A DNA stretch of 16,875 bases from Nitrosotalea sp. (GCA_023252335.1 JAJPEA010000025.1:1-16875); one strand, 5' to 3'; numbered from the stretch's first letter, positions 7,830 through 14,760 are shown. A program made the numbers and translations. Notes: generated by a model from the letters alone, not told the origin.

Positions 7830-9302
7830 TTAAAACCTGAAGTAGATGAAATCCTCCGGCTTTCCATCATAGAGAATCAAGATAGAAAATGTTACACCAG
7901 TCAAAAATACTATCCAATATCGTAATTTCAGACCAGAAATTCTTTCTATCAAATTACCCTTTCTATAAGATACATAGTGCAATACGATGAAACTTATGAT
8001 TAGTATAATTGGTAATTTATTTAGCGAAATTACATTCAGAGTTTTGTTAATTGCAAAGTCCCATACAACATACTTTGAAATTGCATAGGTCATGTTATCC
8101 ACATCCTTAACTCTAAATGGAATCCAGGTTAGAAACACAAGATATTGTGTAACAAATATTGAGAGAACAATTCCCAGTTTTGTTTTGAAAAATTTGTTGT
8201 TTTTTAATGACGGGAATCTATCCAAGATAACTTTGTGTATAGCAAGATACGAACCATGTAACATGCCCCATATTACAAAATTCCAAGAAGCTCCATGCCA
8301 CAGACCTCCCAAAAACATTGTAATAAACAGATTGAGATATGTTCTTAGTTTTGATACTCTATTACCCCCCAAAGTAATATACAGATAATCTCGTAACCAA
8401 GAAGACAATGAGATGTGCCATCGTCTCCAGAAATCAGAAGGCGATGTGGCAAAATACGGTCTTTTGAAATTCGCAGGTATTTTAAATCCCATAATCATTG
8501 CAGCCCCTATTGCAATGTCAGAATAGCCTGAAAAATCACAGTAAATTTGTATGCCAAAACCAATTGTTGCAAGAATAATTGTAAAGGACTCTGCGCCTAC
8601 AGGATAATTGAATATATCATTAACCATTGGTGAAATGTTGTCACCAAAGAACATTTTTTTGAGAAATCCAAATGCCATCATGGTCACACCAAATCGCATA
8701 TTTGATTCCTCAAGAAGAATAAGCTTCAATTTCGTGCCTACCTCAGATTGGGAAATTTGTTCTCTAAACTGGGGTAGAATTTGACTTGCTCGTAGGATTG
8801 GCCCTGCTACAAGAGAGGGGAAAAATGTAACAAATAGTGCAAATTCCCGTAGGGTTTTGCTTGGTACAAGATGCCTCCTATAGATGTCTATCGTATAGGT
8901 CATTGTATGGAATGTATAAAACGAGATTCCAATCGGCAAAACTAGATTAAGCAATGGTATATGATTACCAAGACCTAGCTGGTTTCCCAACGCATTGAAT
9001 TGCGTGATTGCAAAATCCGCATACTTGAAAAATCCCAAGAGGCCCAAGTTTCCTGCCATGCTGCAAATCAAGAGCATTTTTCTTGTTCTAGGATTATCAG
9101 ACTTGTATATTGCGCCTCCAAGGTAGAAATCTAAAAGCGTGGAATAAAGTAAGAGTACAATCAGATAGTTGCTAGAATAATAAAAGAAAAAATAACTTGC
9201 AAATAAAAGAAACAAATGTTGAAATTTTCTTTTTTTAATGATTGCAATAGATGCAAGTACTATAACAAAAAAAACTATAAACTGTAATGAGTTGAAAAGC
9301 AC
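7830..9302 (-). CDS. AlgI-type MBOAT O-acyltransferase
   Basis: 490 residues from a GTG at 9302 (LFNSLQFIVFF matches the usual AlgI N-terminus). It has about eleven membrane segments. Family marks: PIGISFYTFHTMTYTIDIYR (123-142), CDFSGYSDIAIG (255-266), PSDFWRRWHISLSSWLRDYL (288-307) and LGGLWHGASWNFVIWGMLHG (331-350); His336 is the catalytic histidine of the family. Length is normal for AlgI/DltB/PatA proteins. These take acetyl from acetyl-CoA in the cytoplasm and deliver it across the membrane to an extracellular SGNH acceptor. That partner is encoded next, so the two form an acetylation module for the polymer made by the GT2 synthase 40 bases upstream. Assignment to MBOAT/AlgI is strong; the acyl group and polymer are inferred. 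It is not named algI because the polymer is unknown. Confidence 0.93.
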   Translation of the reverse strand: MLFNSLQFIVFFVIVLASIAIIKKRKFQHLFLLFASYFFFYYSSNYLIVLLLYSTLLDFYLGGAIYKSDNPRTRKMLLICSMAGNLGLLGFFKYADFAITQFNALGNQLGLGNHIPLLNLVLPIGISFYTFHTMTYTIDIYRRHLVPSKTLREFALFVTFFPSLVAGPILRASQILPQFREQISQSEVGTKLKLILLEESNMRFGVTMMAFGFLKKMFFGDNISPMVNDIFNYPVGAESFTIILATIGFGIQIYCDFSGYSDIAIGAAMIMGFKIPANFKRPYFATSPSDFWRRWHISLSSWLRDYLYITLGGNRVSKLRTYLNLFITMFLGGLWHGASWNFVIWGMLHGSYLAIHKVILDRFPSLKNNKFFKTKLGIVLSIFVTQYLVFLTWIPFRVKDVDNMTYAISKYVVWDFAINKTLNVISLNKLPIILIISFIVLHYVSYRKGNLIERISGLKLRYWIVFLTGVTFSILILYDGKPEDFIYFRF

Positions 9303-9342
9303 CTACTCATCAAATCTCCGATGTGAATCAATAGTGAGCATC

Positions 9343-10776
9343 TTATCTCGTAAGCCATTCATTTTTTCTAAAATTCCATAATGCTGGAAAAACTAGCCAT
9401 GACAAAATAAAAGACGCCACGAGATTCATGATTGGTTTGTATTTCCAAGTTGTTGATGCGCTATCTCTGAACTTACAATCAAGCCCGTGTGACATTCCCG
9501 TAAGAAGTGATCCACATACAAAAATCATTGGAATCCAAAATTGATGAAGTATTACAGGTTCATAGAATAATACTATTAGAACTATGAGCGGAGAGGTAAA
9601 AGTTGTCATAAACTCCACATAAAATATCAAAGCCATCAAAGGATTTTTTTTCCAGAAAAATGAACTGACAAACAGGTTGGATCTCACATAACCTTTTTTC
9701 CATCGTTTTTGTTGCTTGAAATATCCTTTTACATTATCAGGAACATCAGTGTAAACCAATGCCGATGCAACATAGACAGATTTCCATTCAACAATAGCTT
9801 GAGCAGTTAAAATCCTATCTTCGGCATCATCATAGTTTGCGGTTTCCTCCATCATTCTCTTTGAGATAGGAGCCAACTCTGTCTTTGCCCACGGTGTCGC
9901 TATTGCATAAGAAGTAAGATCTCTATCATCGCTGTTATGGATTCTTGCTTTTATCCAGTAGGGGATAAAGTTGGCAATTGCCTCACGCCTATATCCTGCA
10001 AGACAACCTGAGCAACACATAACACTTCCAAAAACGCTTTCTGTTGTTTTGTGAATATTAAATGCATAATCATACCATACGTCTTGGCATTTTGTGAGGA
10101 AATTCTTTTTGGAATTCCATGCTTTTGCATATCCTACAACCGCACCTGCTTTTGGATCTGCATAAAATGTTTTCATGAATTCCTTGATTGCATGTGGATC
10201 CACCACACTGTCAGAATCAATGAGTACAACATAATCTCCTTTTGAGGCATAAAAACCGGCTGCTACTGCCTTGCGTTTTCCCTCATTTGCTTTATGAATA
10301 ACTTTTAGCGTAGGATGTTTTTTTACAAGATCGTCCAAGATTTCTTTGGTACCATCTTTACTCCCATCATTTACTGCAATTACCTCGATGTTAGAATATG
10401 TGGAACAGTAAATTGCATTAACCACTATCTCAATCATTGATTTTTGATTATAGACTGGAATTATGACTGACACTAGATCATTTCGAGCCCTCCCTTTTGC
10501 AGGATTTTTATAAAAAAACCAGCCAACAAATAAAATTACTAATGCATGCAAGGGCATCAAAGTCGAATATATTATCAATGGGTCATTTAGATCTACACCC
10601 TTGAACACATTGAATGCTATCACACATGTGATAGTAACTATACTGCAAATTCTTAGAACCCATGCCAATTTGCGAACTTGGATCCTATCATTTTGTGAAA
10701 ATTTTTGATTACACTTAGGTATTTGAATAGATTTAACAGTGGCAGATTCCAGTTTCTTTTCCAATTCTACTGTCAT
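9343..10776 (-). CDS. Processive GT2 polysaccharide synthase (hyaluronan/alginate/chitin-synthase-like)
   Basis: 477 residues. Two N-terminal membrane segments (about 37-56 and 66-88), a cytoplasmic GT2 domain, and three C-terminal segments (about 379-404, 411-428 and 448-466). Catalytic set: VSVIIPVYN (102-110), NDGS (136-139), DSDS (DxD, 187-190), AEDR (base at Asp320) and QQKRW (355-359). The complete D, DxD, ED, QxxRW set marks a processive inverting beta-glycosyltransferase that polymerises and exports a polysaccharide, as in Alg8, HAS, PgaC and cellulose synthase. A second DDRDLT motif at 283-288 precedes the usual one. The ATG overlaps the TGA of the NodB-like gene (ATGA), so translation is probably coupled. 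The sugar donor cannot be read from sequence; the dehydrogenase in the operon points to a uronic-acid-containing polymer. Confidence 0.9.
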   Translation of the reverse strand: MTVELEKKLESATVKSIQIPKCNQKFSQNDRIQVRKLAWVLRICSIVTITCVIAFNVFKGVDLNDPLIIYSTLMPLHALVILFVGWFFYKNPAKGRARNDLVSVIIPVYNQKSMIEIVVNAIYCSTYSNIEVIAVNDGSKDGTKEILDDLVKKHPTLKVIHKANEGKRKAVAAGFYASKGDYVVLIDSDSVVDPHAIKEFMKTFYADPKAGAVVGYAKAWNSKKNFLTKCQDVWYDYAFNIHKTTESVFGSVMCCSGCLAGYRREAIANFIPYWIKARIHNSDDRDLTSYAIATPWAKTELAPISKRMMEETANYDDAEDRILTAQAIVEWKSVYVASALVYTDVPDNVKGYFKQQKRWKKGYVRSNLFVSSFFWKKNPLMALIFYVEFMTTFTSPLIVLIVLFYEPVILHQFWIPMIFVCGSLLTGMSHGLDCKFRDSASTTWKYKPIMNLVASFILSWLVFPALWNFRKNEWLTR

Positions 10777-11501
10777 GTAGCATTCACCTCATGCACTGTA
10801 AGATCAAGTGAAGTTAGATCAGTTGCGCTAACAAAATGAAAATTCTGAGATTTAAAGTCTGAAATAAATGCATCAATTTGACTAATAGGAGTAGAATTAT
10901 CAAAATTGACTAGAACTGGCTCATCTTGTGGAACATGCCTAAAGAAACTGGTATAATATTTTGTTCCGTTATATGTGACTAGATCAAACTTGAGAAATTT
11001 TCCATCATAATATTTGTTGTATTGTTCATTATATGAAAAATCAGCTAGAAGATTTGATCTGTTCAACAATGAATAGATATTGACATCAGTGGCACCATAT
11101 GGAGCCCTAAATAATTTGGTATCCAGGTTACCAGCTTTGTCAACTGCGGATTTTCCATTTTTTATTTCAACAAGCTGTGTACTGTAATCAGAGATGGATG
11201 GGAGTGATACATAATCATACGATTCGCTTCCAATATCAACATCATTCGAAAAAGCTGTGACACAATCAGGATGTCGCTCTGCTACCTTACCAATTAGAAA
11301 TACTGCAGCTTTTGCATTATATTTTGTTAGAACTGATGATAGTTGATGACACCAATTGGGAAGATTTTGTTCATTTGTTATGTTAAAAGAAAGCAGTATT
11401 GGCTGAGTTGGACTGGGACGTAAAAATTCTGGCACAATTAGTAGAACACCTAGTACTATTACTATGCCAGTGATTATTGACCCCACATATACTATTTTCA
11501 T
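10773..11501 (-). CDS. Membrane-anchored NodB-fold protein lacking metal ligands (pseudo-deacetylase)
   Basis: 242 residues; residues 1-24 are a signal anchor, so the domain faces outside. NodB order is recognisable: ILLSF (35-39), a Cys-containing helix, KAAVFLIGKVAERHPD (64-79), then FRAPYG (131-136), which is NodB motif 3 intact. But motif 1 (usually TFDDG) reads SFNIT and motif 2 (usually HTxxH) reads ESYDY (93-97), so the Asp and both metal histidines are absent. A deacetylase activity is therefore unlikely; glycan binding or a structural role in the synthase complex is more plausible. The gene starts six bases after the dehydrogenase stop and overlaps the synthase start by four bases, so its product is probably made in step with GT2. 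Family assignment is by motif 3 and layout; function is inferred. Confidence 0.75.
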   Translation of the reverse strand: MKIVYVGSIITGIVIVLGVLLIVPEFLRPSPTQPILLSFNITNEQNLPNWCHQLSSVLTKYNAKAAVFLIGKVAERHPDCVTAFSNDVDIGSESYDYVSLPSISDYSTQLVEIKNGKSAVDKAGNLDTKLFRAPYGATDVNIYSLLNRSNLLADFSYNEQYNKYYDGKFLKFDLVTYNGTKYYTSFFRHVPQDEPVLVNFDNSTPISQIDAFISDFKSQNFHFVSATDLTSLDLTVHEVNAT

Positions 11502-11507
11502 ACAATG

Positions 11508-12383
11508 TCAACTTCGTGCAAGTGGGACTTCCTGTGCAGCTCTCTGAATCAGGTGGAATCTATATTGAGAATCCACCATCTTTGCAGCTCTTATCATACT
11601 TGTTACCACCGAGTTTCTTGAGAAATCAAGAAACATTTGACTGTCTTTTGGAAGACAGTGACCACCAATTCCGTCCCTTGCATCAAGTACCTTGATATTC
11701 CATTTTGTGTTGATAGATTTGCGAAGTTCTTCAAAATCAATGGATGTGTTGTCACAAACCATTTTGAGCTCTTCTGCAAATGCAATCTCAAGATACCTAT
11801 ACGAATTCTCTACAACTTTTGTCATCTCTGCAATGTCAGGTGAACTTACTTGATGGAGAGGAATTTTCAATAGATCTCCGTAAAAGTTCCTACCTTCTCG
11901 CAGACAACATGGCTCGCATCCTCCAATCACTCGGATTTGTCGCACTCCGTGTTCACTTTTTTCATGAACAAAGAATCGGTGTGGTACGTGGACCACATGC
12001 AGTCTATGACCAAGAATTTTTTTGACTTCTTGTGTGGTGCCTCTTGTTACTGTAGAATCAATTCCAACAAGAGCACCTGTTTTGCCTTCATGTGAGAGTC
12101 GATTTGCAATGTCAATTAGCCCATCAAGATAAGGGGCAAACATGTCTTCTGGTCTATGTGTTGAGATACAGATAACATAGTAGTCATACCCATGAAAATC
12201 GGTTGCGGCTTTTTGTATTACTTTATCTCGCAGGGCCCGTGCGACTGCATCTTTGCTTATGTCAAATCCATCCACATTGAGGCCAAGGGATGTCATGTAC
12301 TCAGCATTGCTGTGCCCTATCTGACCAAGACCTATTATGAGAATCTTTTTTTCAGAGTTGGTAGGATATAATTTTTCAAACAA
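11508..12383 (-). CDS. UDP/GDP-sugar 6-dehydrogenase family protein lacking the C-terminal domain
   Basis: 291 residues from a TTG at 12383, chosen because GGGAGG lies nine bases upstream; ATGs at 12422 and 12440 would overlap the zinc-finger gene by 47-65 bases. Rossmann motif GLGQIG (18-23) with Asp41 ending strand 2 favours NAD. Family marks: ATDFHGYDYYVICIST, IDSTVTRGTT, VPHRF (134-138), RVIGG, KVVENSYRYLEIAFAEE (189-205) and the active-site GIGGHCLPKD with Cys243. The family makes UDP-glucuronate, GDP-mannuronate or UDP-ManNAc/GalNAc-uronate. The protein stops about 48 residues after the Cys, whereas usual members (about 390-440 residues) carry a further nucleotide-binding domain; no remnant is visible downstream. 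It probably supplies the uronic acid donor for the GT2 synthase. GGHC resembles the WecC/TviB type more than UDP-glucose dehydrogenase (GGSC/GGPC). Confidence 0.82.
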   Translation of the reverse strand: MFEKLYPTNSEKKILIIGLGQIGHSNAEYMTSLGLNVDGFDISKDAVARALRDKVIQKAATDFHGYDYYVICISTHRPEDMFAPYLDGLIDIANRLSHEGKTGALVGIDSTVTRGTTQEVKKILGHRLHVVHVPHRFFVHEKSEHGVRQIRVIGGCEPCCLREGRNFYGDLLKIPLHQVSSPDIAEMTKVVENSYRYLEIAFAEELKMVCDNTSIDFEELRKSINTKWNIKVLDARDGIGGHCLPKDSQMFLDFSRNSVVTSMIRAAKMVDSQYRFHLIQRAAQEVPLARS

Positions 12384-12591
12384 TTTGTTTATCCTCCCGG
12401 GTAATTTTCCAGCATTTACCATGATACCAATCTTCACCATAGATTACATCATTTTCCACAAACTCCATTTGCATACCACAAGTACAGCACGATGCGACAT
12501 TTGAAAAAACCATCGCGGATTGAAATTCTGTTTTGGTTCCATGGTTAGGAACATTGTTCTGATTTTCAGTTTTGTAACTTTGTTCTATCAT
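12376..12591 (-). CDS. Small LIM-like zinc-finger protein, first gene of the EPS operon
   Basis: 71 residues. A single metal site is visible: CCTC (35-38, a Cx2C), 18 residues, then HGKC (57-60, Hx2C), the spacing of one LIM or treble-clef finger. The first 30 residues are polar and probably disordered; an inner ATG at codon 27 is possible. The stop lies eight bases inside the dehydrogenase gene, whose ribosome-binding site is embedded in this gene's last codons. A TATA box about 31 bases upstream makes this the likely first cistron. A role in regulation or complex assembly would be a guess. Confidence 0.75.
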   Translation of the reverse strand: MIEQSYKTENQNNVPNHGTKTEFQSAMVFSNVASCCTCGMQMEFVENDVIYGEDWYHGKCWKITREDKQIV

Positions 12592-12617
12592 TTCAGGATT
12601 TGTAATGAAATAAAATT

Positions 12618-12626
12618 GCTTATAGG
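12618..12626 (-). promoter_or_regulatory. TATA box of the EPS operon
   Basis: CCTATAAGC on the minus strand is centred about 31 bases before the ATG at 12591, which predicts a leader of a few bases. No better promoter is visible until the gene at 3791, so it may drive 12591 to 3954. Confidence 0.5.
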
Positions 12627-12642
12627 AATTTAGGTTCGTTCT

Positions 12643-12658
12643 GTGTCAAACTGTGTCA
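12643..12658 (-). promoter_or_regulatory. 10-bp-phased direct repeat upstream of EPS operon TATA
   Basis: CTGTGTCAAACTGTGTCAGA on the plus strand is two ten-base units (GTGTCA at 12643-12648 and 12653-12658). It sits about 17 bases upstream of the TATA box and overlaps the stop codon of the regulator gene upstream. It matches the TTGAC-type units near 1150 and 13355. Confidence 0.4.
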
Positions 12659-13252
12659 GAAATAATTTTTATGAGTAAACTCGAAAACAATTATTCCGCC
12701 ATGATGTGATTCATTTGAAATTATTATTTTCAACGATTCCAATATAGTGCGTACATATTTTTGCACAAATATAGACCATTTAGAATTATTTCCAGTACAA
12801 AATACTAACCTATAATTATTTCCCATTACCTTGTGCGAAAACTCAAACCAGCTACAGTACTTGTCAAGTATTGCAAAATAATTGTAAATCACATGATCAA
12901 TATTATACTGCAATCCCATTATGTCAAAAAGTTTCTTGACAATACTTGGACCCTCCTTTGCAATATCATCCATACCTGATTCTGGTATTTTTGACACCAT
13001 AGAAAAAAACAAATCGTGCGGTACAATCATGTGTGGAATTACGTTTACAGTTTCATCATATGCAACATTTTTGTGCAAGATGTTTGTTATCATGGCATTT
13101 ATTGTAAGATCTTTTTTGTGTGCATTTTGTTTAAGAACATCCAAGAGGTCACTTTGCAGTCGCAAGGTGAGCCTATTAGTAGAAATTTTTTTCAGTATCT
13201 CCACATTACATGCAACTCCAAGCAGGGATTTGTTGCAAACCAAATTCCGCAT
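12656..13252 (-). CDS. Ribbon-helix-helix transcriptional regulator, paralog 1
   Basis: 198 residues from the ATG at 13252; the GTG at 13204 gives a product whose N-terminus aligns better with the paralog at 13628-14167 and may be the true start. NRLTLRLQSDLLDVLKQNA to about residue 63 is an Arc/CopG-type ribbon-helix-helix: one beta strand and two helices, binding DNA as a dimer. The remaining 130 residues share with the paralog IAKEGPSIVKKLFDI, DKYCSW, NNYRLVF, SKW, YVRTILESLKI and HGGIIVFEF. I do not recognise this domain; it may sense a ligand or mediate oligomerisation. It lies upstream of the EPS operon in the same direction, 64 bases before its first gene. Three phased repeats lie beside its promoter, so autoregulation is likely. 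Confidence 0.75.
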   Translation of the reverse strand: MRNLVCNKSLLGVACNVEILKKISTNRLTLRLQSDLLDVLKQNAHKKDLTINAMITNILHKNVAYDETVNVIPHMIVPHDLFFSMVSKIPESGMDDIAKEGPSIVKKLFDIMGLQYNIDHVIYNYFAILDKYCSWFEFSHKVMGNNYRLVFCTGNNSKWSIFVQKYVRTILESLKIIISNESHHGGIIVFEFTHKNYF

Positions 13253-13326
13253 TGGAGTTATCTACAGAAATCTCATCCCATGATTTCACGTATTTTCCAG
13301 TCAAGTTACTCTCCATAGATCGGACA

Positions 13327-13335
13327 TTTTTAAAG
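13327..13335 (-). promoter_or_regulatory. Probable TATA box of regulator 1
   Basis: CTTTAAAAAT on the minus strand. The implied start site near 13304 gives a leader of about 50 nt to the ATG at 13252, or about 100 nt to the GTG at 13204. Confidence 0.4.
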
Positions 13336-13341
13336 AGGATG

Positions 13342-13367
13342 TGCGTCAACCTGCGTCTATGTGCGTC
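13342..13367 (-). promoter_or_regulatory. Triple 10-bp-phased TGCGTC repeat, probable operator
   Basis: TGCGTC occurs at 13342-13347, 13352-13357 and 13362-13367, each exactly ten bases apart; the outer two share the longer unit ATGTGCGTCAA. On the minus strand the units read TTGACGCACAT. The array abuts the TATA box of regulator 1. Phased direct repeats on one DNA face suit cooperative binding by ribbon-helix-helix dimers. Confidence 0.55.
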
Positions 13368-13490
13368 AAATAATGATGTTTTTTGCCCAATAAATGGCAA
13401 AATTGCAATCTCAAGTCTCATCTTTACAGAAAAGCCATTTTAATTCTATTAAAAATTGCGTATGAATAAGATGAATGTATCATACTCAAT

Positions 13491-13497
13491 AAAAAAA
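13491..13497 (-). terminator. Oligo-T terminator after regulator 2
   Basis: Seven A on the plus strand are seven T in the minus-strand transcript, about 130 bases after the stop at 13628. No hairpin is obvious; archaeal termination can rely on oligo-T alone. Confidence 0.3.
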
Positions 13498-13627
13498 GTC
13501 ACAATCTAAGAGCAGACATTAAGCAAGGGAAAAAGATCGATGACAAACCAAAAACTACCAGTTACATGTTCTGTCATCACAGAATTAAGAATATTAGATA
13601 TCAGCGATTTCTTTGGTCAGGTACAAA

Positions 13628-14167
13628 TCATGTCGTAAATTTAAAGATTACAACATTTCCATGAACCAATTTTGAGTCTATCTTGATTTTTAGAGATTCC
13701 AAAATATTTGTCACGTATAGCATAAGAAATTCTATCCATTTTGTACCCAATTGTGTCTCAAAGACCAGCCTGTGATTTTCGCCAGTTCCCGTATTTGTAA
13801 AGCTATACCAACCACAATATTTTCCCATTATAACAAAATGTTTGTCCATGATTTCTTTTAGCGTATAGTTGATTCCTTGTATTACAAAGATTTTTTTGAT
13901 TATATCAGGCCCTTCCTTTGCAATCTCTTGCAGATCAGACTCAGACAATTTTTCAATTATTCGTGAAAATAATACATCGGATACTGTTACTGCAGGAAGT
14001 GTGTTTACTTGCATGTCATATGATACATTTTTAAAAAGAATTTTTGTTATAAGTGCGTTTAATGGAAGATCTCTCTTGTCTGCTTCTTTTTTGAGTATAT
14101 TTGAAATGGAATTGGGTATCCTAAGCGTCATACGTTGTGTACCAAACACAGTACCAGTTTCTTCCAT
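13628..14167 (-). CDS. Ribbon-helix-helix transcriptional regulator, paralog 2
   Basis: 179 residues from the ATG at 14167. Residues 12-50 (RMTLRIPNSISNILKKEADK, then RDLPLNALITKIL) form an Arc/CopG-like ribbon-helix-helix. The C-terminal 120 residues carry the same unknown domain as the gene at 12656-13252: IAKEGPDIIKKIFVI, GKYCGW, ENHRLVF, TKWIEF, YVTNILESLKI and HGNVVIFKF. The pair is a tandem duplication that has diverged widely. A TATA-like element lies about 38 bases upstream. Target genes unknown; the neighbouring EPS operon is a reasonable candidate. Confidence 0.8.
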   Translation of the reverse strand: MEETGTVFGTQRMTLRIPNSISNILKKEADKRDLPLNALITKILFKNVSYDMQVNTLPAVTVSDVLFSRIIEKLSESDLQEIAKEGPDIIKKIFVIQGINYTLKEIMDKHFVIMGKYCGWYSFTNTGTGENHRLVFETQLGTKWIEFLMLYVTNILESLKIKIDSKLVHGNVVIFKFTT

Positions 14168-14200
14168 GTATCTACCCTTACTTACACAAACCAGACTTTC

Positions 14201-14223
14201 TATTTAAGATCGTGTGATTTCAC
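14201..14223 (-). promoter_or_regulatory. Promoter of regulator 2 with adjacent inverted repeat
   Basis: TTAAATA on the minus strand (14201-14207) lies about 38 bases before the ATG at 14167 and predicts a leader near 12 nt. GTGATTTCAC (14214-14223), a 4-bp-arm inverted repeat, lies directly upstream. Confidence 0.4.
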
Positions 14224-14271
14224 AATGAGCTAATCCTTCACAGTTCAATTGCATACGACAGTTTACTTGTT

Positions 14272-14754
14272 TTACTGTGGAGTCATTTGTTCAATTGTAA
14301 CATGGTAATAGAAATTATCTAGTTTGAACTCCATTGAAGATGTATCCGTGGTAAAATTTACTCCAAAATTTGTGTCATTGGTTTGTGTTTCAGGTAATTG
14401 TTCCACTTTGCCATCTGCTAATTTTAGTATAGAATCAGCCTCACTTTGACTAAGGTCAGTTGTAAAGGTATGCGCACTTGGAAATGGTGGAGGAGTAAAT
14501 TTGCCAAAGGCTTGGTCAATTGCATTTTTTAATACAGGAATTGCATCAAGTGTGGAATTGTCAAGAATGATTGTATCTTTATCGATATTTGATAGGTCTT
14601 GTTGCGTATGAATTTTCACATTACCAGGAGTTGTTTCAGCCGTGACGCTTAGTCTGAGTATGACATTGGTAGCAACCTTTGGCATGTCTAGATAAAGTAT
14701 AATTCCAGATACAGTGATGCATACAAGAATTAACCCAATTACCAGAGCCTTCAT
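14272..14754 (-). CDS. Membrane-anchored extracellular protein of unknown function
   Basis: 160 residues. Residues 3-22 are a hydrophobic signal anchor; the rest is polar and outside the cell. Three N-x-S/T sequons (NST, NDT, NFT). A segment around 60-110 (ILDNSTLDAIPVLKNAIDQA, then the Pro-rich FTPPPFPSAHTF) and a beta-rich end (MEFKLDNFYYHVTIEQM) are visible, with no known motif. It has its own TATA box with a perfect palindrome over the likely start site. Function not recognised. Confidence 0.65.
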   Translation of the reverse strand: MKALVIGLILVCITVSGIILYLDMPKVATNVILRLSVTAETTPGNVKIHTQQDLSNIDKDTIILDNSTLDAIPVLKNAIDQAFGKFTPPPFPSAHTFTTDLSQSEADSILKLADGKVEQLPETQTNDTNFGVNFTTDTSSMEFKLDNFYYHVTIEQMTPQ

Positions 14755-14760
14755 GCATTA

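Larger units (their letters stand above)
13253..13627. other. Intergenic region between the two regulator genes
   Basis: 375 bases. It holds the promoter and triple phased repeat of regulator 1 (13327-13367), an oligo-A run at 13491-13497 that is oligo-T for the regulator 2 transcript, and two weak short frames (71 codons at 13206-13421 minus; 32 codons at 13540-13638 plus). Neither frame has convincing protein character or a clear ribosome-binding site. No RNA gene is recognised. Confidence 0.5.

Noticed and set aside
11508..11843. Possible frameshift remnant of the missing C-terminal domain of the dehydrogenase
   Set aside because: The other frames at 11603-11791 (minus) and 11637-11843 (plus) show no dehydrogenase motifs, and the next gene starts six bases after the stop, so there is no room for a lost domain.
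13206..13421. 71-codon minus-strand frame ending just before the GTG at 13204
   Set aside because: It runs across the phased repeats and TATA box of regulator 1, has no visible ribosome-binding site and no recognisable protein motif; more likely a chance frame.
13540..13638. 32-codon plus-strand frame in the gap between regulators
   Set aside because: Too short, no motif, overlaps the end of regulator 2 and lacks a good promoter or Shine-Dalgarno sequence.
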